This document shows, piece by piece, positions 40,440 through 48,450 of a stretch of DNA of 64,000 bases. Position numbers and translations under genes: made by a program. Source of the stretch: Grimontia kaedaensis (GTDB lineage: Bacteria; Pseudomonadota; Gammaproteobacteria; Enterobacterales; Vibrionaceae); assembly GCF_023746615.1 (NCBI RefSeq), contig NZ_CP082275.1, positions 1,860,001-1,924,000 on the forward strand, given 5' to 3'. Numbering within the stretch: the first letter of the stretch is position 1; every line of letters starts with the position of its first letter. The notes beneath the pieces are model-generated. The model searched no databases and was not told the DNA's origin. It was given only the letters and a program-made list of their open reading frames with translations.

Positions 40440-41403
40440 GGATATGGATTCTGAGGAATGTTGCGCGCGATTATAAACGAATTCAAACGTCAACGCTCTA
40501 TCAAGGGTGATTTATCTCACTATTTTCCTTGATAACAAACTTCGCCGTTCAAGCACTCTGGCTCATCAAATCAACTCGGTTCGTACAGATTTCGATTTCT
40601 CCAAAGAATGCGATTGGTCAATTGCATGCATCTCCCGTACAGAGTCAATCAACCTCTATCGAATCACTTACCCACAATGAGAACTGCGTTTCCACATGGA
40701 AACATTGGCGCTCAGGCCAATCATTCCAACCTCCGAGCTCAAACAGTGCCAACTATTCCGCCACCTTTAGAAAAAGAAGTAAGCACACACTTATCCACAG
40801 GGACAATTAAATAAAGGACTATATTTATCGAAGCTTGGAACACTCTTTCCGGATAGGAAACTTAATACGGCTCAAATTCTGGTATATACCAGAGACCTTT
40901 TTTACTCAAAGCGCGACGCTAAAAAGAGGAAATAGCCTCTATATCGTTTATGAATTTGAACTAAATTTGACGCAATTGAGGGATAAACAAAGAGTAAAAT
41001 GGCAGCAGATAGAATCTATTTATGTGATATTAATCACTATACATACTATCTACAAAGGCACTGTATCCTGACTTTGGGAGCACTTTTCTCATCTTCACTG
41101 TCAGAAAATTTAGCAATAACTTTGAGAATGACGAACGCCAGGGCCGGTATTTTAGATGGCAGGTCTGTGCGAGAAATGAGCTTTACCTCGTGACCTTTTC
41201 TATACCTAAATTGATACTCATCGTTAGATGATTAAGCGCTTGCACGTGAAAGGAGCTGCAATGGTTAGCCCTATCAAAAGACGTAAGAATAGGTACACAG
41301 AATGGACATGCTAAACCTCAGAGGCTCTGACAGCTCACGCTACAAGAGCGTAATACACAACCAGAACGAGAATAGAAATGTAGATGTGATAGGAAAGAAA
41401 ATG
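40440..41403. other. Long intergenic region between rlmKL and zapC
   Basis: About 960 bases without a believable gene: plus-strand frames at 40529-40814, 40835-41071 and 40999-41193 lack ribosome sites and have poor composition. The left end must hold the rlmKL promoter. One exact 14-base palindrome, CTGGTATATACCAG, lies at 40879-40892 and is followed by CCTTTTTTA. It may hide a small RNA or decayed DNA; nothing more can be supported. Confidence 0.6.
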
Positions 41404-41431
41404 GGGCTGATAGAAGCCGCTCTATCAGCCC
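41404..41431 (-). terminator. zapC terminator
   Basis: GGGCTGATAGA and its exact complement form an 11-base stem around a six-base loop overlapping the zapC stop codon; TTTTCTTT follows on the minus strand. Confidence 0.75.
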
Positions 41432-41973
41432 ACTAACGCATAATGACCACTGCTGTTATCGTATTGCTGTTGGTATGTCGATAACCGGTCATTCATTACT
41501 TTTATAGCTTCGCAAAACCGCATATTTTTAGTGTCGTTCAGCGTAAGCGGTGTTTCGCTGGCGTGCATGCACAAGGATGCGCAGCCAGCGTTTTCAATCA
41601 CCAAGAAAGCTTCGCTGCCGTATTCGGTTTTCAGTTCAATGATGGAACCTAGTTCTGGAGAGAGGTCCCCTTCCTGAGCCTGAAAAAACCAGCTTTTAGG
41701 TAGAAGCGGCTTATGGAAGCGTTTTGCTGCCACTGCGTTCAAAATGAGTTCGGCCTTTCTAGGGCCAGTTATGGGTAGAACACTCACTGCATCAGAGTAA
41801 GCTTGAAAGAGTGATGCGTCGTCGACTGAAAATGGGGTATCAACAAACGCATCGGGGATGAGGTGCTTTCTTTCAATGGCAACACGGAAAACCATCTCAT
41901 GACCCAAATCCAGCATCAGCGTTTGAGCTTCGGAATCGAAGTACCACTTCCAAGCGTTATTTGGCTTCAACAT
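41425..41973 (-). CDS. zapC: Cell division protein ZapC
   Basis: A 182-residue cytoplasmic FtsZ-associated protein that promotes bundling of the Z ring. The start MLKPNNAWKWYFDSEAQTLM and the core FRVAIERKHLIPDAF match the ZapC family, and the position beside pyrD is that of E. coli ycbW. The last codons form part of the terminator stem. Confidence 0.93.
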   Translation of the reverse strand: MLKPNNAWKWYFDSEAQTLMLDLGHEMVFRVAIERKHLIPDAFVDTPFSVDDASLFQAYSDAVSVLPITGPRKAELILNAVAAKRFHKPLLPKSWFFQAQEGDLSPELGSIIELKTEYGSEAFLVIENAGCASLCMHASETPLTLNDTKNMRFCEAIKVMNDRLSTYQQQYDNSSGHYALVG

Positions 41974-42065
41974 CGTTTTCGCTCCTGCGACAACTTGAGA
42001 TTCGGTCCATGACCATCGAAATTAAAGATGCTTCGTGGAAGTGTAATCGGCAGGAGATAAAAAAA

Positions 42066-42086
42066 AAGGGGAAATAAATCCCCCTT
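42066..42086 (-). terminator. pyrD terminator
   Basis: AAGGGG and CCCCTT around an AT-rich loop, followed on the minus strand by a long T-tract. Confidence 0.75.
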
Positions 42087-42113
42087 CTCTTTCAAATTAC
42101 TTAATTTTTCAGC

Positions 42114-43124
42114 TTAAATATTTCGAACTATATCTTTCACTAAACGCGGCCCGTGATAGATGAATCCAGAGTAAACCTGAACAAGTTCCGCACCTGCCAT
42201 CATCTTCTCTTTTGCCGCCATCACAGAGTCAACACCACCAACACCGATGATTGGTAGCTTGCCATTCAGTTCCTGATGAAGACGACGAATCACTTCAGTA
42301 CTCTTATTCTGAACAGGTCGGCCACTCAAACCACCCGCTTCGTGTGCATGAGGCATGCCTTCTACCAAAGAGCGGTCAAGTGTCGTATTAGTTGCAATCA
42401 CACCATCGATACCATGACGAACTAAAGAGTCGGCGACCTGAACTAATTCTTCTTCACTCATATCCGGTGCAATCTTCAGCGCGAGAGGTACATACTTGCC
42501 CTTCTCTTCAGCCAGTTTGTTCTGACGCTCTTTCAGTGAAAAAAGCAGGTCATCCAACGCTTCACCGTATTGCAGCGAACGAAGTCCTGGCGTGTTTGGC
42601 GAAGAAATATTTACCGCAATGTACCCTGCATGGTCATAAACTTTGTCCATACAGATCAGATAATCGTCTTTACCATTTTCTAATGGTGTGTCTTTGTTCT
42701 TGCCAATGTTGATACCAATGATACCTTCGTAATTGGCCTTCTTAACATTCTCGACCAGAGCATCAACACCATGGTTGTTGAAACCCATACGATTAATAAT
42801 GCCTTCAGCGGGAAGAACGCGGAACAAACGCGGCTTGTCGTTACCATCCTGTGGGCGCGGTGTTACCGTCCCTACCTCAACGAAGCCAAAACCCATCGCG
42901 CCAAATGCATCAATACACTCGCCGTTTTTATCTAGGCCGGCTGCTAAGCCAACTGGATTTTTGAAATGCAGTCCCATGACTTGAACAGGACGAGGAGGAA
43001 GATGCTGACGATAAAAGATATCGAGAGGAGTGCCGGTGAAACGTGATAAGTTCTTCATTGCCAGATCATGAGCATGTTCTGGATCCAACTGAAAAATTGC
43101 CGATCTGGCGAGGCGGTACATCAT
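42114..43124 (-). CDS. pyrD: Class 2 dihydroorotate dehydrogenase PyrD
   Basis: Membrane-associated, quinone-linked FMN enzyme that oxidises dihydroorotate to orotate in pyrimidine synthesis. The 336-residue length equals the E. coli enzyme. The N-terminal amphipathic helix (MYRLARSAIFQLDPEHAHDL) marks class 2; FMN and substrate motifs include NPVGLAAGLDKNGE, GFNNHG, NISSPNTPGLR with the catalytic-serine region, and IIGVGGVDS. GGAGG lies just upstream of two adjacent ATG codons. Confidence 0.97.
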   Translation of the reverse strand: MMYRLARSAIFQLDPEHAHDLAMKNLSRFTGTPLDIFYRQHLPPRPVQVMGLHFKNPVGLAAGLDKNGECIDAFGAMGFGFVEVGTVTPRPQDGNDKPRLFRVLPAEGIINRMGFNNHGVDALVENVKKANYEGIIGINIGKNKDTPLENGKDDYLICMDKVYDHAGYIAVNISSPNTPGLRSLQYGEALDDLLFSLKERQNKLAEEKGKYVPLALKIAPDMSEEELVQVADSLVRHGIDGVIATNTTLDRSLVEGMPHAHEAGGLSGRPVQNKSTEVIRRLHQELNGKLPIIGVGGVDSVMAAKEKMMAGAELVQVYSGFIYHGPRLVKDIVRNI

Positions 43125-43140
43125 GTAACCTCCAAAAAAA

Positions 43141-43160
43141 AGCCCCGTATAAACGGGGCT
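43141..43160 (-). terminator. gdhB terminator
   Basis: AGCCCCGT-ATAA-ACGGGGCT, followed on the minus strand by eight T that run into the pyrD ribosome site. Confidence 0.9.
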
Positions 43161-43182
43161 GTATTATTAACGCTTTGTCGAC

Positions 43183-46100
43183 TTAATTCAAATTTAAAAG
43201 CGTAAGTTCCCGCAATGCAACGGAGAATTTAGCAAATTCGTGGGCAGAGCCGACTTTAAACTCGGCAACTATGCTTTCCCAACGACCTAAACTCACGGCA
43301 TGCTCTACCATCCACGCTTCTAAACCAAGCTCTGCGCTCTCGCCTTTCTTCATTCCTTCCAGAATATGCGCAGTCAACATGCGTTGTTGCCAATCCAGAT
43401 CTTCTCGGAATGATGCGCGAGCCAGTGCCTGCCAGTGGTTTTCCACTGGTTGGTTTGTGATCTGCTTCAGGAACCAGTGCAGCGACAGCGTGTCACCCAA
43501 TACAAAGTAAAGACGGGCAACCACGTCGAATGGTTTCTTCATCTGGTCCGAAACCTGAGCCAAATCCAAACCTGCGTACAGACTGGTTAAGCGGGCAACT
43601 TTATTCGAGATGTCTTTTGGCACACCCTGAATAATGTATTCTTCCGCTTGTTCTTCATGCTCTTTGATTTCCGCAGGAACCAGGTATTTCTCAAGGTTAT
43701 CCGCCAGATTCTTAACCGCCGGTTTGTAGAACGCAACTTGTTCTTCAAGCCCCTTACCTTTCATTGGATTGCGCAAAATCCAACGCGTGGTGCGGCGCAT
43801 CATTCGTCTGCAGCGATACATAACGGCATACTGAACCTGAGCTGGAAGCTTGTTATCCAGCGCGCGAACTTCTTCAAACGTCTGGCCAAAATCGAACACT
43901 TCACGGGCTATAGCGTAAGCCGCGGCAATGTCTCCGACGCTAGCGCCGGTTTCATCCTGCATGCGGGTCACGAAGTTAAAGCCCATGTCGTTCGACATTT
44001 GGTTTGCCAGGCTGGTTGCAATGATTTCGCCACGTAGAGGGTGCGTTTCCATTGCATCACGATAGTTACGCTGTAACTCTTGTGGGAAATAGGCTGGCAG
44101 GAGTTTACCGAAGTGAGGGTCCGCAGTGATTTGCTCAATCACCAATTGTTCTTTCAGGACCATCTTGCCATACGCCACAAGCACCGCAATTTCTGGACGT
44201 GTAAGACCGACACCGCGCAGTTGACGCTCGGCCAGTGTTTCATCGTCCGGCAAGTATTCCAGCGCACGATCGAGTTTGCCATCTTTTTCCAGGTAATGGA
44301 TAAAGCGAATCTGCTCTTTGAGCAAGGAAGCCTGCTGATCAGACGTTACAGAGATAGATTCACTCTGGCAATAAGCATCATCGAGCACGATGTCAGACAC
44401 TTCATCTTCCATACGCTCAAGTAGCTCATTGCGTTGCTTGTACGTCAGATCCCCTGCTGCCACCAGACCATTTAGCAAGATCTTTATGTTAACTTCATTG
44501 TCCGAACAGTCTACGCCACCGACGTTATCAATAAAGTCGGTATTAACCCGGCCGCCATTCATCGCGTATTCGATACGACCAAGTTGCGTCATACCCAGAT
44601 TACCGCCCTCGCCGACAATGCGGGCACCCAACTCATTACCGTTAACACGCAATGCGTCGTTCGCGCGGTCACCAACATCAGTGTGCGTTTCAGATTCTGC
44701 TTTGGTGTACGTACCGATACCGCCGTTCCAGAACAGATCCACTTTCGTTTTCAGGATCTGTTTGATCAACTCGTTAGGCGTCATGGTTTGCTTACGTACA
44801 CCCAGCATTTTCTGGATTTCAGGGGTAAGCTCGATCGATTTCGCCTTACGCGAGAACACACCGCCACCCTTCGATATCAACTTGGGATTGTAATCTTCCC
44901 AGCTCGAGCGAGGCAGCTTGAACAAGCGATCACGCTCTACCCAAGATTTCGCAGAATCCGGGTTAGGATCGATGAAGATATGGAGGTGGTTGAATGCAGA
45001 AAGCAGTCTGATGTGTTTAGACAGCAACATACCATTGCCGAACACGTCACCCGCCATGTCGCCCACTGCCACACAAGTGAAGTCTGTTTCCTGACAATCG
45101 ATACCTATTTCGCGGAAGTGGCGTTTCACAGATTCCCAACCACCTTTCGCCGTGATACCCATGGCTTTGTGGTCGTAACCGTTTGAACCACCAGATGCAA
45201 ACGCATCACCTAACCAGAAGTTATATTCTTCTGATACAGAGTTCGCGAGATCTGAAAAAGTCGCTGTACCTTTGTCCGCTGCAACAACTAAATACGGGTC
45301 ATCTTCATCATGACGAACAACGTTTACTGGTGGTGTCAGCTCTCCTTCAATGATGTTGTCAGTAATATCAAGCAGACCACGGATAAACATGCGGTAGCAA
45401 CGCTGACCTTCAGCGAAAATCTCATCTCGACCACTCAATGAGTGCTGCTTCTTACAGACAAAACCACCTTTGGCACCAACTGGCACGATAACCGTGTTCT
45501 TAACCTGCTGTGCTTTCACAAGGCCAAGTACTTCTGTACGAAAATCTTCTTGACGGTCGGACCAACGCAGACCACCACGTGCGACTTTACCACCACGAAG
45601 GTGAACACCTTCGATGTCGGGCGAGTACACAAAGATCTCGAAGAAAGGTACTGGCTTAGGAATTTCAGGAATGTTAGAGGGCTGAAGTTTCAGAGACAGG
45701 TAATCTTTACACTCACCTGTTTCTTTATCTTTCTGATAGAAGTTTGTACGCAGCGTCGCTAAGATCATTTCCATGTAGCGACGAATAATACGATCGTCAT
45801 CCAGACTCTCAACCTGCTCGAGCTCTTCTTCGATCTTGCCGATGATTTGCTTCTGTTCTTTTTCGCTATTCTTGTTCGGATTGAATCGTTTACTGAACAG
45901 CTGAACCAACAATTGCGCCAAATCCGCATGGGAAGCCAGCGTTTCTTCGATGTATGACTGACTGAATGGGAACGCGACCTGACGCATGTAACGCGCATAA
46001 GAACGTAGGATCGTCACTTCACGACCACTCAAACCCGCATTTAGAACCAGACGGTTGAAACCATCATTCTCCAGTTTTCCATGCCAGATACCCGCGAACG

Positions 46101-48000
46101 CATCTTGGAAACGATCACGTGCTTCTGAAAGCACAAAGCCTTTATCAGCACTATGCAACATTGAAAAGTCGAGGATCCAGTAGACATCACCAGATGTGGT
46201 TTCTACTTTGTATGGCGCTTCACCAATAACACGAAGACCGAGGTTTTCGAGCATTGGCATCACATCAGACAAGTGAATCGCTTCATCTTTTTGGAACAGC
46301 TTCAGGCGGACTGAAGGGGAATCCTGTGGTTCTTCTTGAGGACGATAGAAAAGCATGTCGAGCTTTTTCTCTTCACTCAAGCTTTCAAGACGTTCAATAT
46401 CCGCTACTGCCGAGCCCGGCAACATTGCCTCTTTGTAAGAACGAGGGAAAGCGCCCAGGTAGCGTTTCGCAACGGGCGTGCCGAGGTTTTCACCAAAGGT
46501 CGTAATCACTGCTTCTTGCAGTCGATCATCCCAAGTTGATGCTGCTTCAGTCAGGTTCTGCTCCAATTTCTTCACGTCAATGTCAAAGTTGTTGTTTTCT
46601 ACACGGGCAATGTAATGGGTTCTCGCCAGCGGACTTTCGGAGAAGAAAGTATTGAATTCAACCTCCTGGTCGGAACCGAAGTAATTGCCAAGAATACGCT
46701 GTGTTGCGCGACGCAGCTCAGTGTTATAGCGTTCACGTGAAACGTAGACCATACACGAGAAGAAACGACCAAATGGATCACGACGCACGAAGATCCTGAG
46801 CATGTCACGGTCTTGGACCTGCACGATACCCATACCGATATCGAGCATTTCAGACTCGCTCGCCTGGAACAGTTCATCACGAGGAAAGTTCTCGATGATG
46901 TTTGCCAATGCTTTCCACGAGTGTGATCCCTCGTAGTAACCACTGATCTCGAGGATCCTTCTCACTTTGTTCTTCAGAACAGGGATATTGGTGGTTGACT
47001 GGTTGTATGCAGAAGAAGCATAGAGTCCATGGAAGCGATGTTCACCGATAACATTGCCCTTCTTATCGAAGCACTTGATACCAATGTAATCCATGTAAGC
47101 AGGACGGTGTACGCGCGATTTGCTACTAGCTTTGTTAATGACTAACAGGTCTTTACGCAGTGCAGTCGCGCGGGCAGACTCCGGCATTTCCGACAACTTC
47201 AGCCCCGGTCGTTTAGGATCCAGCTTTTTCGCCAGACCAAGGCCTTCCAGAGACGAAGCTTTTAGCTCATGGTCACCTTCAATGGCATTGAGTTCGTAAT
47301 ATTTATAAGCCATAAAAGTGAAGTTGTGAGTAGCGATCCACTGCAAAAAGTCTACCGCTTCTTGCTGAAGATCTTTGCTGACTGGCGGTTTGTCTTTCTT
47401 AAGTGAAGCAATGACCGATTTGATTTTTTCCTGCATTGGTTGCCAGTCATTAACAATCAATGCAACGTCTGTGAGGGTTTCCGTCAGTTCTTTTTCTAGT
47501 GCTGACATCTCCTTCTTAGAACGCATTCGGTCGATTTCAAAATGGAAGACTGTCTGCCTTACACCTTTTTCATCGCCGATTGTTTTGACACTGCCCTTCG
47601 TATCTTTCTCTACCGACAAAGGTCCGTTAAGCATTAAGTGCGACGCAATATCCAAACGGTTGAGTGTCATTCGGACTGAATCGACTAGAAACGGGGCATC
47701 TGGAGTGAGAATCTCTACAATAGTATGTGTGGACTGCCATCCATCGCCACTCAGTGTAGGGTTAAAGACTTTAACGAAGATTTTGTCTTGTTCGAAAGCG
47801 TTCAGATGATGCCACAGGCTGATAACAGCGCCGTAGAGGTCGGATTCATTCCGTTCCTGCAAATCATCATCTGAGATGGGACCCAAAATCCTTTTTGCCA
47901 AAGTTTCTACAAGCGGTTGTTGTGTCTTGTCCAGTTTTTCGCCAATAAGATGATAAACCTTCTCAAGTAACACCGGCACAATAGGGTCACGCGCGGTCAT
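43183..48000 (-). CDS. gdhB: Large NAD-specific glutamate dehydrogenase
   Basis: A 1605-residue member of the 180-kDa class of NAD-dependent glutamate dehydrogenases, which deaminate glutamate to 2-oxoglutarate for catabolism. N-terminal regulatory ACT-like segments (about 1-600) precede the catalytic domain (about 720-1230) with RGGLRWSDRQEDFRTEVLGL, VPVGAKGGFV and VAVGDMAGDVFGNGML. The C-terminal helical domain runs to the end. Length matches Pseudomonas and Vibrio homologues. Single gene ended by a strong terminator just before pyrD. Confidence 0.97.
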   Translation of the reverse strand: MTARDPIVPVLLEKVYHLIGEKLDKTQQPLVETLAKRILGPISDDDLQERNESDLYGAVISLWHHLNAFEQDKIFVKVFNPTLSGDGWQSTHTIVEILTPDAPFLVDSVRMTLNRLDIASHLMLNGPLSVEKDTKGSVKTIGDEKGVRQTVFHFEIDRMRSKKEMSALEKELTETLTDVALIVNDWQPMQEKIKSVIASLKKDKPPVSKDLQQEAVDFLQWIATHNFTFMAYKYYELNAIEGDHELKASSLEGLGLAKKLDPKRPGLKLSEMPESARATALRKDLLVINKASSKSRVHRPAYMDYIGIKCFDKKGNVIGEHRFHGLYASSAYNQSTTNIPVLKNKVRRILEISGYYEGSHSWKALANIIENFPRDELFQASESEMLDIGMGIVQVQDRDMLRIFVRRDPFGRFFSCMVYVSRERYNTELRRATQRILGNYFGSDQEVEFNTFFSESPLARTHYIARVENNNFDIDVKKLEQNLTEAASTWDDRLQEAVITTFGENLGTPVAKRYLGAFPRSYKEAMLPGSAVADIERLESLSEEKKLDMLFYRPQEEPQDSPSVRLKLFQKDEAIHLSDVMPMLENLGLRVIGEAPYKVETTSGDVYWILDFSMLHSADKGFVLSEARDRFQDAFAGIWHGKLENDGFNRLVLNAGLSGREVTILRSYARYMRQVAFPFSQSYIEETLASHADLAQLLVQLFSKRFNPNKNSEKEQKQIIGKIEEELEQVESLDDDRIIRRYMEMILATLRTNFYQKDKETGECKDYLSLKLQPSNIPEIPKPVPFFEIFVYSPDIEGVHLRGGKVARGGLRWSDRQEDFRTEVLGLVKAQQVKNTVIVPVGAKGGFVCKKQHSLSGRDEIFAEGQRCYRMFIRGLLDITDNIIEGELTPPVNVVRHDEDDPYLVVAADKGTATFSDLANSVSEEYNFWLGDAFASGGSNGYDHKAMGITAKGGWESVKRHFREIGIDCQETDFTCVAVGDMAGDVFGNGMLLSKHIRLLSAFNHLHIFIDPNPDSAKSWVERDRLFKLPRSSWEDYNPKLISKGGGVFSRKAKSIELTPEIQKMLGVRKQTMTPNELIKQILKTKVDLFWNGGIGTYTKAESETHTDVGDRANDALRVNGNELGARIVGEGGNLGMTQLGRIEYAMNGGRVNTDFIDNVGGVDCSDNEVNIKILLNGLVAAGDLTYKQRNELLERMEDEVSDIVLDDAYCQSESISVTSDQQASLLKEQIRFIHYLEKDGKLDRALEYLPDDETLAERQLRGVGLTRPEIAVLVAYGKMVLKEQLVIEQITADPHFGKLLPAYFPQELQRNYRDAMETHPLRGEIIATSLANQMSNDMGFNFVTRMQDETGASVGDIAAAYAIAREVFDFGQTFEEVRALDNKLPAQVQYAVMYRCRRMMRRTTRWILRNPMKGKGLEEQVAFYKPAVKNLADNLEKYLVPAEIKEHEEQAEEYIIQGVPKDISNKVARLTSLYAGLDLAQVSDQMKKPFDVVARLYFVLGDTLSLHWFLKQITNQPVENHWQALARASFREDLDWQQRMLTAHILEGMKKGESAELGLEAWMVEHAVSLGRWESIVAEFKVGSAHEFAKFSVALRELTLLNLN

Positions 48001-48155
48001 GGTTTACTCCATATATTTTTTATGTAATCGCTATGAGTATAGAGGTTAATTAGTCTTTGCGACTCATGGAGTAGTTTAAGGCGTCATTTATAATTTCGTT
48101 ACATCAATTTTCGTTAATTAGATTCGAGTTTTTAGTTATGTGATTGCCGTACGGT

Positions 48156-48383
48156 TTAACCAATTTGTTCAAGCGACTTAAACCGATTATGTTCATCAAC
48201 TGTTAAGCGAAATCGCCCTTTTACACCCAGTTGACTCAAATATGGACGGAGGCGTGATGCAGGTAGTTGCAGTGTTAAACCATTGTCGGTTCTGACAACT
48301 ACGGTTGACGCAGCGCCGCTATAATGCTGCTGAAAAATGTGGTATGCGATGTCCACAGAAAATAAATAGACATTTGAGTTCAT
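48156..48383 (-). CDS. DUF2835-family small protein
   Basis: A 75-residue soluble protein with predicted beta-strand content (VVVRTDNGLTLQLPASRLRPYLS, KGRFRLTVDEHNRF), fitting the uncharacterised DUF2835 family that follows pepN in vibrios. Its start lies directly after the T-tract of the pepN terminator, and its only ribosome-site candidate, AGGAG, is inside that hairpin (48395-48399). Translation may therefore require read-through transcripts or unfolding of the hairpin. Confidence 0.8.
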   Translation of the reverse strand: MNSNVYLFSVDIAYHIFQQHYSGAASTVVVRTDNGLTLQLPASRLRPYLSQLGVKGRFRLTVDEHNRFKSLEQIG

Positions 48384-48389
48384 AAAAAA

Positions 48390-48409
48390 GCCGTCTCCTC
48401 TTAGACGGC
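48390..48409 (-). terminator. pepN terminator overlapping the next ribosome site
   Basis: GCCGTCT and AGACGGC pair around a six-base loop; TTTTTT follows on the minus strand and abuts the DUF2835 ATG. The AGGAG of that gene overlaps the stem and loop. Confidence 0.88.
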
Positions 48410-48450
48410 TTTTAAATTACCTAATCGATATTAATTAGCAAGCGTACGGT

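Noticed and set aside
40529..41193. Three short plus-strand frames between rlmKL and zapC
   Set aside because: No ribosome sites, serine/histidine-rich shadow-like composition, no relation to known families.
44584..45186. 200-residue frame opposite gdhB
   Set aside because: Antisense shadow inside a certain 1605-residue gene.
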